DNA of 64,000 bases from KACC-23026 sp963829575 (GTDB lineage: Bacteria > Bacillota > Bacilli > Bacillales > Sporolactobacillaceae). Positions 51,354-58,593 of the stretch are shown here, piece by piece. The stretch covers positions 248,001-312,000 of the forward strand of contig CAWHJF010000012.1 of NCBI GenBank assembly GCA_963829575.1, read 5' to 3'. The first letter of the stretch is position 1; the number at the start of each line of letters is the position of its first letter. The notes under the pieces were generated by a model. It was not told the origin of the DNA. It ran no database searches and saw only the letters and a program-made list of their open reading frames with translations. The position numbers and the translations under genes are program-made.

Positions 51354-52511
51354 ATGGCAGGGTTAGGGAACCGCGTTCAAATTGAAGCATACCAACCGAA
51401 TACTGCAAAACCTAATTTTCCAGTAAAGTTTGAGGATTGGGAGCGTTTAGCTTTTGAAAAGCTTGCATCTGGTCCCTATCATTACATAGCAGATGGGGCA
51501 GGCGGTGGCGACACCATGCGCGAAAATAAGGAGGCATTTATGCATTGGCGCATCCTACCGCGAATGCTAAATAATGTAGAAGAACGTTCCACTTCAATCA
51601 CGTTACTTGGCCAGAAGCTTCCCTCCCCTATTCTCATGGCGCCAGTAGGCGTTCAATCCATTGCGCATCCTGAAGGGGAGTTGGCTGCTGCAAGAGGCGC
51701 ACGGGTAACAGGTCTCCCGTATATTGCCAGCACAGCGGCCTCTCATACCATGGAAGAGATTTCTGCAGAATTAGGGAATACCCCGAAATGGTTTCAACTT
51801 TATTGGGGCAAGGACCCAGACGTGACAGCGAGTATGCTGAAGAGAGCAGAGAGATCCGGCTATTCCGCGTTGGTTGTCACATTAGATACCTCAATGCTTA
51901 GTTGGCGAGAGAAGGATATTGAAAATGCCTATCTCCCTTTTCTAAAGGCAGAGGGAATGGCCAACTATCTATCAGATCCAGCCTTCCTTGCTGGACTTAA
52001 ACGGTCACCTAAGGAAGATCTAGGAGCAGCGGTTCAACACTTTGTCGAGCTTTTCTCCAATGCTCAACTAACATGGGAGGATCTCAAATTTATAAGAGAG
52101 ACGACGACACTCCCGATTCTATTAAAAGGCATTCTTCATCCAGAAGATGCCCAGAAAGCGCTGGATTTTGGTGTTGATGGGATCATTGTTTCCAACCATG
52201 GTGGGCGGCAGGTGGATGGTGCGATTGCTTCGTTGGATGCCTTGCCTAGGATCAACGACGTGGTGAAAGGGGAAATCCCCATTTTACTGGATAGCGGGAT
52301 TCGTCGTGGTTCAGATATTATGAAGGCTATTGCGCTTGGCGCTTCAGCTGTTCTAATAGGACGCCCATATGTTTACGGGTTAGCAGTAGGCGGGGCAGAA
52401 GGTGTCCAATATGTCTTGCGAAATTTAATGGCTGATTTTGATTTAACGATGGCGCTCTCGGGTAAGAAAAGCATTTTTGAAATTGATCAAAGTCTTCTAG
52501 TGAAAAATTAA
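51354..52511 (+). CDS. FMN-dependent alpha-hydroxy-acid oxidase (lactate 2-monooxygenase-like)
   Basis: This 385-residue TIM-barrel flavoenzyme oxidises an L-2-hydroxy acid such as lactate. LMAPVGVQSIAHPEGELAAA and YIASTAASHTMEEI bind FMN, WFQLYWGKD carries the active-site Tyr, and IVSNHGGRQVDGA holds the catalytic His and Arg. The inserted loop around residues 195-240 and the acidic N terminus place it nearer lactate 2-monooxygenase than glycolate oxidase. The ATG at 51354 follows AAAAGGAGGTTACACG. It is a single gene. Substrate is inferred from the family only. Confidence 0.88.
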   Translation: MAGLGNRVQIEAYQPNTAKPNFPVKFEDWERLAFEKLASGPYHYIADGAGGGDTMRENKEAFMHWRILPRMLNNVEERSTSITLLGQKLPSPILMAPVGVQSIAHPEGELAAARGARVTGLPYIASTAASHTMEEISAELGNTPKWFQLYWGKDPDVTASMLKRAERSGYSALVVTLDTSMLSWREKDIENAYLPFLKAEGMANYLSDPAFLAGLKRSPKEDLGAAVQHFVELFSNAQLTWEDLKFIRETTTLPILLKGILHPEDAQKALDFGVDGIIVSNHGGRQVDGAIASLDALPRINDVVKGEIPILLDSGIRRGSDIMKAIALGASAVLIGRPYVYGLAVGGAEGVQYVLRNLMADFDLTMALSGKKSIFEIDQSLLVKN

Positions 52512-52519
52512 AAATAAAA

Positions 52520-52563
52520 CCGGTGCTGGCGTGCAGGGATTTTCATGTGCATTCAGCACCAAG
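52520..52563. terminator. Terminator between the hydroxy-acid oxidase and YcaQ-type genes
   Basis: GGTGCTG and CAGCACC pair, with inner GTGCA and TGCAC-like words. On the minus strand the right side runs into GGTTTTATTTTT, so it serves at least the YcaQ-type gene. Confidence 0.75.
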
Positions 52564-52568
52564 TTATT

Positions 52569-53810
52569 TTAAAAGTGGAGATCCAAATCTTCAGGGACGG
52601 TTTTCTCGACAATAATTTTTTTCATGTTATGGAATCGTGCAAATGCTTTAAGTTCACTTGTTAGTCTTCTTTTGAGTGCTTGAGTGACTCGGACTCCTGT
52701 TTCAACTTGGATCAAACGGGCGATCAAGACTCCGTTTTTTCGGTCAAGCAGAGGGTCAAGCCGACCAATCAAACGCTCTCCAAGCAAGATTGGCATCGCA
52801 TAAGGGCCATATTTCCGCTTAGTAGCGGGTGTATAAATCTCCCATTTATAATCAAAATTAAAGAGGGAAACGATGCGTTCCCGGCTCCAAAGAAAATTAT
52901 CAAGTGGCGGCAAAAAAGTTAAAGGTGCTGCCGAAGATGGGGGTGGACTGAATTTTTGAAGGGCCTCAAGCCGAGGTAGATCTTGTGCCGGTAAATAGTA
53001 CGTTCGTTTCACCCCTTCAATTTCAAGCGGAATTAATGCCCCCTTACTTACCCTCTTATCGACTTCATTTTGACGTTCCGATGCGGACAATTTGAGCCAA
53101 CCAAATCGAGCATCGCGTGGATCCACAATACCGTATGCTCGAATAAATTTTTCAATCAAAGCTTGGACAGCTTCAAAAGGGTCAATTCTCTCCTCACGAT
53201 CTAAGAGTGAACTTGGCAGTGTTTGGTTGGTTAGCCCAAAATAGCGCTCGCCGCCGTCACGGGAAACCACACGAATGTCTCCAACATCCAAAAGAAGCGT
53301 TAAGGCATAGGAGGTTTCTTTTGTTTGGGCGACTTGATTATCCCAATAGCCATGGACTTTAGTGTCTGCTTTAAAAGCTCGAGAAGGCAATGGACCTTCT
53401 AACTCCAGACGGTTGAGCACATGTTTGACCACGTCTTTCATGTTGTCTAACGAATCGCTGACGTGATGTTTCCGATGGGCACGGATCGGCTTGAAGATTG
53501 GATAATCATTAATAGGGATAGCACACATGGCATTCGCCCAATATTCAAATAACAAACCTTTTGATAAAAGGGAATTATAATGATTGGGTTTGTAGCCAGG
53601 AAGTCGTGCCCCCAAAACTAAATTATGATTGCGTTCTACGACCGAAACAGGATCCAACTGAACACATTCCAACTTTTGGATCTGCTCAAGAACGGTTTGA
53701 ATAGTTGGAACGGGTGTTCGTTTCGGCTTACTAACTATAGGTAAACCTTGAGTCTCTAATAGAAATCGACGCACCGTTGCGCGATCGGTTTTGTATGTAT
53801 GAATGATCAT
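52569..53810 (-). CDS. YcaQ/AlkX-family DNA glycosylase-like protein (HTH_42)
   Basis: This protein of about 413 residues is a member of the winged-helix family that includes YcaQ (AlkX), a glycosylase that unhooks DNA interstrand crosslinks. The family marks are visible: VQLDPVSVVERNHNLVLGARLPGY, YNSLLSKGLLFEYWANAMCAIP and a C-terminal LPPLDNFLWSRERIVSLFNFDYKWEIY. The catalytic QLD-type triad residues (Q-x-D) appear in CVQLDPV. I use ATG 53810; a GTG directly before it is also in frame. Only a DNA-repair role is inferred. Confidence 0.85.
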   Translation of the reverse strand: MIIHTYKTDRATVRRFLLETQGLPIVSKPKRTPVPTIQTVLEQIQKLECVQLDPVSVVERNHNLVLGARLPGYKPNHYNSLLSKGLLFEYWANAMCAIPINDYPIFKPIRAHRKHHVSDSLDNMKDVVKHVLNRLELEGPLPSRAFKADTKVHGYWDNQVAQTKETSYALTLLLDVGDIRVVSRDGGERYFGLTNQTLPSSLLDREERIDPFEAVQALIEKFIRAYGIVDPRDARFGWLKLSASERQNEVDKRVSKGALIPLEIEGVKRTYYLPAQDLPRLEALQKFSPPPSSAAPLTFLPPLDNFLWSRERIVSLFNFDYKWEIYTPATKRKYGPYAMPILLGERLIGRLDPLLDRKNGVLIARLIQVETGVRVTQALKRRLTSELKAFARFHNMKKIIVEKTVPEDLDLHF

Positions 53811-53962
53811 CACCCCATAATTAGTATTTTCATAAGAGATTTAGGAGAGGTTTAAGGGTTAAATAAACACTTCTATAAGCCGCAATAACATACTAACAAA
53901 AGGGCATGAGCGATCTTATATCGTCATACAATTGAGGGATGTCCAAATTGGTTTTGTGTTAG

Positions 53963-53984
53963 TACGATTATAACTTGAATCGTA
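53963..53984 (+). promoter_or_regulatory. Inverted repeat in the mgtC-like leader
   Basis: TACGATT and AATCGTA form a 7-bp inverted repeat with an 8-base spacer, about 20 bases upstream of the ribosome binding site. It may be an operator or a leader hairpin. Confidence 0.4.
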
Positions 53985-54006
53985 ACGTACTGCAGGAGGT
54001 TTAGAT

Positions 54007-54678
54007 ATGTGGGTGATCCCGATAAAATTAATGACGGCAGCCGTCTTAGGCGGCATTTTAGGATTGGAAAGAGAATCGAAGCATAAACCACTTGGATTGA
54101 AAACGTGCATTGTGATTTCTGTAGCGAGTTGCCTATTAACGATTGTTTCCATTGAAGTATCCACGACCCCTTACGCAAATCACTTAATCCGTGTGGACCC
54201 CATGCGGCTCGCCGCTCAAATTGTTAGCGGTGTGGGTTTTCTTGGTGCGGGTGTTATTTTACAAAGAAACAATGCCATTTCTGGATTAACAACTGCCGCC
54301 ATAGTTTGGGCTGCTTCGGGCCTTGGAATCGCGGTTGGTGCTGGCTTCTTTTATGAAAGCGCATTGGGCGTCGCTTTAATTTTTTTGGGCGTTAAAGTTA
54401 TCCCTTACATAATGAGGAAAATTGGTCCAAGTGCGCTTCGTGAACAGGGCATCAAAATTACAGTATATATTGAGTCAGAAAATGAAATTGGGAAGGTGGT
54501 CAAAGACATCCAAGAATTAGGCATTACCATGAAGCATGTGAAGCTTGCTGGAACGGATATGGGCCACCGTCTAGATCTTCAGTGCACCATTGAAGAGAGA
54601 GAGGGGTATATTTTTGACATCTATAATCGAGTGACAGAGCTAGAGGGCATAGCAAAGGTACAAATTGAAGAATTTTAA
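54007..54678 (+). CDS. MgtC/SapB-family membrane protein
   Basis: This 223-residue protein has the MgtC core of about four helices: LGGILGLERESKHKPLGLKT is the signature, then QIVSGVGFLGAGVILQ and TAAIVWAASGLGIAVGAGFF. A soluble C-terminal ACT-like domain (about 145-223) follows. MgtC proteins modulate Mg homeostasis and F-type ATP synthase in pathogens; in soil Bacillales the role is less clear. The ATG at 54007 follows GCAGGAGGTTTAGAT. It has a hairpin after its stop. Confidence 0.9.
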   Translation: MWVIPIKLMTAAVLGGILGLERESKHKPLGLKTCIVISVASCLLTIVSIEVSTTPYANHLIRVDPMRLAAQIVSGVGFLGAGVILQRNNAISGLTTAAIVWAASGLGIAVGAGFFYESALGVALIFLGVKVIPYIMRKIGPSALREQGIKITVYIESENEIGKVVKDIQELGITMKHVKLAGTDMGHRLDLQCTIEEREGYIFDIYNRVTELEGIAKVQIEEF

Positions 54679-54684
54679 TGCAGA

Positions 54685-54720
54685 TGGAAAAGGCGACGAC
54701 GAACGCGGTCACCTTTTCCA
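54685..54720 (+). terminator. Stem-loop after the mgtC-like gene
   Basis: TGGAAAAGG with GAC pairs with GTC and CCTTTTCCA. No T run follows. Confidence 0.6.
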
Positions 54721-54835
54721 GTTCATTCGCACAGTGGTGAAGAAGTGAGTGTTAGCGCTTTAATTTTAATGGGTTTGGGTGTAAAATAAGAGTAATATAG
54801 TTGGGCAGTTTTTAATTTTTGAGAGGATGATGGGT

Positions 54836-55915
54836 ATGTCACGCAAGGTTCGAGTGGGGATAATTGGATGCGGTGGAATTGCGAATGGAAAGCATTTGCC
54901 AAGTCTTAGCAAGTTGGATAACGTTGAATTGGTTGCGTTTTGTGATATAGAGATTGAGAAAGCTGAACAAGCGGCAAAAGAATATGGTGTGTCAGAGGCG
55001 TTTGTAACAGCTGACTATAATGAATTACTCAAGAATGGTTCGATCGAAGTCGTTCATGTCTGTACGCCTAATGCCTCGCACGCTGAAATTTCTGTCGCAG
55101 CATTAGAGGCGGACAAACATGTGATGTGTGAAAAACCTATGGCGATCAATTCTAAAGAAGCCGAATTAATGGTTGAGGCAGCAAAACGCACTGGTAAAAA
55201 ATTGACAATAGGGTATAATAACCGATTCCGCCAAGACAGCCTTCATCTTAAACAACTCTGTGAACGCGGTGATCTAGGAGAGGTTTATTATGCTAAGGCC
55301 CATGCGATTCGACGGAGAGCCGTTCCAACGTGGGGTGTCTTTTTAGACGAAGAAAAGCAAGGCGGCGGTCCGCTTATTGATATTGGGACACATGCACTCG
55401 ATCTTACTTTGTGGATGATGGACAATTATAAGCCAAAAGCGGTTCTCGGCAGCACCTTCCATAAGTTGGCCCAAACTAAGAATGCGGCCAATGCCTTTGG
55501 ACCATGGGATCCTGAGAAGTTTACGGTTGAAGATTCTGCGTTTGGTTTTGTTACAATGGACAATGGCGCGACCATCGTTCTAGAATCTAGCTGGGCGCTC
55601 AACACACTTGATGTCGATGAAGCGAAATGTTCATTGAGTGGGACTAATGCCGGGGCTGATATGAAGGACGGGTTACGTATTAATGGAGAAGAATTTGGCA
55701 AGCTTTATACAAAGAACGTTGAGCTTGGTAATTCTGGGGTGGCCTTTTTTAACGGCGAAACGGAATCAGATGCCGACTTGGAGGCACGACTTTGGATTGA
55801 GGCAATTGTGAACGACACCGAGCCTCTGGTTAAGCCAGAACAGGCTTTAGTGGTCACACAAATTCTTGAAGCGATTTATGAATCTTCCAAAACCGGCCAA
55901 GCCGTGTATTTGTAA
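54836..55915 (+). CDS. Gfo/Idh/MocA-family dehydrogenase
   Basis: About 359 residues. VRVGIIGCGGIANGKHLPSL is the cofactor site, HVMCEKPMAINSKEAEL has the catalytic Lys, and GGGPLIDIGTHALDLTLWMM carries the Asp and His. Long C-terminal part with LESSWALNTLDVDEAKCSLS suggests the group that acts on glycosides or inositols. I choose ATG 54836 (9 bases after AGAGG); ATG 54827 touches that box. A terminator-like hairpin separates it from the ribokinase gene, but both may still serve one sugar pathway. Confidence 0.87.
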   Translation: MSRKVRVGIIGCGGIANGKHLPSLSKLDNVELVAFCDIEIEKAEQAAKEYGVSEAFVTADYNELLKNGSIEVVHVCTPNASHAEISVAALEADKHVMCEKPMAINSKEAELMVEAAKRTGKKLTIGYNNRFRQDSLHLKQLCERGDLGEVYYAKAHAIRRRAVPTWGVFLDEEKQGGGPLIDIGTHALDLTLWMMDNYKPKAVLGSTFHKLAQTKNAANAFGPWDPEKFTVEDSAFGFVTMDNGATIVLESSWALNTLDVDEAKCSLSGTNAGADMKDGLRINGEEFGKLYTKNVELGNSGVAFFNGETESDADLEARLWIEAIVNDTEPLVKPEQALVVTQILEAIYESSKTGQAVYL

Positions 55916-55927
55916 TAGAAAATAGGG

Positions 55928-55973
55928 GGACGGGTTGAGCGATGTGCCAAGAGGTGGAGCGCTCAATCCGTCC
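55928..55973 (+). terminator. Stem-loop between the Gfo/Idh and ribokinase genes
   Basis: GGACGGGTTGAGCG and CGCTCAATCCGTCC pair with one mismatch and are followed by TTTC. It could reduce read-through into the ribokinase gene. Confidence 0.7.
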
Positions 55974-56009
55974 TTTCTACATAGCTCTCATCTGAAAGGA
56001 GAGGCCAAC

Positions 56010-56894
56010 ATGCAAATTCTTGTATTAGGAAGTGTGAACGTGGATTGGATGATTAACGTTCAACATTTTCCAAGGCCTGGAGAAACACGTATCGCCCGTG
56101 GTATGACCGAATCCTTTGGTGGAAAGGGAGCGAACCAAGCCGTTGCGCTCGCTAACTTAGGAATGGCCCCACAATTTTTGGGTCACGTGGGATGCGATGG
56201 CTTTGGTGACCGTATTCTCCAGGATCTTGCGGAAAAAGGGGTACAGGTTGAAAATATAGGGCGTTCAAAGAACCAGCCGACAGGTAGAGCCATTATTTAT
56301 GTGGACGAAAACGGTGAAAATGAAATTGTTGTAATTCCAGGGGCTAATTATGAAGCGTCTGTGGAGTGGCTTGAACGTCATAAGCCACTTTTTCAAGATT
56401 ATCAAGTTTTAGTTCTTCAGTTAGAAGTACCCCTAGAAGTGGTGGAAGCAGCCATTAAGATGGGTCAGGAGTACGGGATGTTCATTGTCTTAAATCCAGC
56501 ACCTGTTGCACAACTGGATCCGTCTCTTTACTCAAAGATTGACCTCCTAATCCCGAATGAGCAAGAAGCTCTTGAACTGAGTGGGAAAGCGGATCTATTG
56601 GAGGCGGCTGATTATTTTCTGAATCACGGGTGCCCACGTCTTGCGATCAGTCGAGGAAAGGCAGGCGTTTTAGGTGTGACGCAAACAGAGCGGATTTTTA
56701 AACCAGCGCATGACGTGCGCGTTTTGGATACAACTGGCGCCGGTGATTGTTTCGTCGCTGCGATCACTTGGGCACTCATTCAAGAATATCCTTTCGAAGA
56801 AGCTTTAGAATTTGCAAATCAAGTAGCGGCTTTTTCCGTGACGAAATCAGGTACCATGGCCTCTTATCCGACCCTGGCTGACTTAAACAATTAA
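56010..56894 (+). CDS. rbsK: Ribokinase (PfkB family)
   Basis: About 294 residues. MQILVLGSVNVDWMINVQHF and PGETRIARGMTESFGGKGANQA are the ribokinase signatures, IPNEQEALEL is the ATP-side motif and DTTGAGDCFVAA holds the catalytic Asp in the GAGD anion hole. It phosphorylates ribose or a related sugar at C5. I choose ATG 56010, preceded by AAAGGAGAGGCCAAC; a longer frame from 55935 would run through the hairpin. No ribose importer is in the window, so the substrate may be another sugar released by the dehydrogenase upstream. Array C begins 23 bases past the stop. Confidence 0.9.
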   Translation: MQILVLGSVNVDWMINVQHFPRPGETRIARGMTESFGGKGANQAVALANLGMAPQFLGHVGCDGFGDRILQDLAEKGVQVENIGRSKNQPTGRAIIYVDENGENEIVVIPGANYEASVEWLERHKPLFQDYQVLVLQLEVPLEVVEAAIKMGQEYGMFIVLNPAPVAQLDPSLYSKIDLLIPNEQEALELSGKADLLEAADYFLNHGCPRLAISRGKAGVLGVTQTERIFKPAHDVRVLDTTGAGDCFVAAITWALIQEYPFEEALEFANQVAAFSVTKSGTMASYPTLADLNN

Positions 56895-56916
56895 GCATAC
56901 TATGAAAGGGGACGGG

Positions 56917-57571
56917 CGTGTCTAATAGGAGCGCCGCAGCGGACAGCGCACATGGAAAAAAGCGGTGATCGTGTCCAATGGGAGCGCCGCGTCGGACAGC
57001 ACACATGGAAAAAGTGGTGGTCGTGTCTAATGGGAGCGCCCCGTCGGACAGCGCACATGGAAAAAGTGGTGGTCGTGTCCAATGGGAGCGTCGCCTTGGA
57101 CAGCACACATGGAAAAAGCGGTAATCGTGTCCAATGGGAGCGCCGCGTCAGACAGCGCACATGGAAAAAGTGGTGGTCGTGTCCAATGGGAGCGTCGCCT
57201 TGGACAGCACACATGGAAAAAGCGGTGATCGTGTCTAATGGGAGCGTCGCCTTGGACAGCACACATGGAAAAAGTGGTGATCGTGTCTAATGGGAGCGCC
57301 GCCTTGGACAGTGCACATGTAAAAAGCGGTGAACGTGTCCAATGGGAGCGTCGCCTTGGACAGCGCACATGGAAAAAAGCGGTGAACGTGTCTAATGGGA
57401 GCGCCGCGTCGGACAGCGCACATGGAAAAAGTGGTGGTCGTGTCCAATGGGAGCGTCGCCTTGGACAGCGCACATGGAAAAAGCGGTGGTCGTGTCCAAT
57501 GGGAGCGCCGCCTTGGACAGCGCACACGGAAAAAATGGTAATCGTGTCCAATAGGAGCGCCCTATTGGACA
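56917..57571. repeat. Array C: about thirteen 52-bp tandem repeats with a capping hairpin
   Basis: The word CGTGTC starts at 56917 and recurs at 52 bases (53 twice) until 57543. Each unit is GTGTCC or GTGTCT, 17 bases, GGACAG, 7 bases (CGCACAT or a variant), GGAAAAA, then about 15 bases. TGTCCAA can pair with TTGGACA. This is the same architecture and period as array B with a different sequence between the fixed words. The last unit differs: TGTCCAATAGG (57545-57555) and CCTATTGGACA (57561-57571) form a perfect 11-bp stem with loop AGCGC. The long open frames on both strands are artefacts of the repeat. It lies between the ribokinase and MBL genes. Confidence 0.95.
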
Positions 57572-57676
57572 ACAATCACCAAAAAATAGACGATCCTGTC
57601 CGCTTGGACTTCCTTCCGCATGTATCGGGTTACCCCAAGTGATTAGGATAAGTGAACAACGAGGGAGGGGAATGCT

Positions 57677-58501
57677 TTGATCCAGTATCAAAACAAAAAT
57701 GTCACGGTTTTTCAAAGTGCCTTAGTCCAGACCACGAGTACGGTTGTCACAACGGATGATTTTGTATTAATTGTAGATCCGAACTGGCTACCGCACGAAA
57801 TCAAAGAGATCCAAGAGTATGTCGCAATGGTTCAAAGAGGGAAGCCACTCTACCTTTTATTTACACATGGTGATTTTGATCATATTATTGGGTATGGCGC
57901 TTTTCCCGAGGCATTGATCATAGGCAGTACAGGGCTTGTGCACCATCCTAAGAAAAAAGAAAAAGTCGAATTGATTCGAGAATTTGATCATGAGCATTAC
58001 ATCGAAAGACCGTATGAGACTTCGTTTCCAGAAGTGAATCATGAGATCAAAGCGGATGGGCAAACACTTTTAATCGGAGGCACCACCCTCACCTTTTATT
58101 TGGCGCCCGGCCACACACATGACGGGCTTTTTACCATAATTGAGGACCTAGGGGTTTGGATTGCAGGGGATTATCTCTCGGATTTTGAATTGCCATTTAT
58201 TTATCATAGTCCTTCGGCTTATAAAGAAACCTTGCAGAAGGCCAGACAAATTAGGGATCAACACACGACTTTGTTGCTTATTCCAGGTCATGGCAAAGTC
58301 ACTGAGAAGGGAATTGAAATAGAACGGCGGATCCGTCTTGCGGAGTCGTATTTAAATCGTTTAATTGAAGCGGTTTTGGAAACGGATACGAAAGCAATAG
58401 AGGGACTAGAAAAAGAGATGAGATTTCCTTCATCTTTTACTAAGCAATGTCATGATGACAATGTAGCAATTGTAAAAAGAGACTTTTTAAAAGTGACATG
58501 A
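57677..58501 (+). CDS. MBL-fold metallo-hydrolase
   Basis: This 274-residue protein has the metallo-beta-lactamase fold with a reduced metal site: LFTHGDFDHIIG (an HxDxDH-like motif that reads HGDFDH), LAPGHTHDGLF (third His), WIAGDYLSDFE (bridging Asp) and LIPGHGKVTE (last His). It is a hydrolase of unknown substrate, perhaps a lactone, thioester or phosphodiester. TTG 57677 follows GAGGGAGGGG. It ends in a strong terminator shared with the helicase gene. It is not a lactamase by any specific sign. Confidence 0.85.
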   Translation: MIQYQNKNVTVFQSALVQTTSTVVTTDDFVLIVDPNWLPHEIKEIQEYVAMVQRGKPLYLLFTHGDFDHIIGYGAFPEALIIGSTGLVHHPKKKEKVELIREFDHEHYIERPYETSFPEVNHEIKADGQTLLIGGTTLTFYLAPGHTHDGLFTIIEDLGVWIAGDYLSDFELPFIYHSPSAYKETLQKARQIRDQHTTLLLIPGHGKVTEKGIEIERRIRLAESYLNRLIEAVLETDTKAIEGLEKEMRFPSSFTKQCHDDNVAIVKRDFLKVT

Positions 58502-58525
58502 AAGAAACGGGCGAAACTAAATCGC

Positions 58526-58572
58526 AAGGGTCAGCCTCCTCGAATTATATAATCGAGGAGGCTGACCCTTTT
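58526..58572. terminator. Bidirectional terminator, 18-bp perfect stem
   Basis: AAGGGTCAGCCTCCTCGA and TCGAGGAGGCTGACCCTT pair without mismatch around a 9-base loop. It is shared by the MBL gene and the helicase gene. The words GAGGCTGAC and CCCTTTTGAGTC also appear, in other order or orientation, at 25795-25920. Confidence 0.9.
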
Positions 58573-58593
58573 GAGTCCTACTATGTTAATGGT

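Noticed and set aside
53916..54178. Two frames on the minus strand opposite the mgtC-like start
   Set aside because: They are antisense shadows of the mgtC-like gene and its leader.
29848..57571. CRISPR arrays
   Set aside because: The three arrays are contiguous tandem repeats; there are no unique spacers between conserved repeats, and no cas genes occur in the window.
56776..57715. Overlapping open frames across array C on both strands
   Set aside because: Same reason as array B: repeat-driven frames in all phases, with no translation signals.
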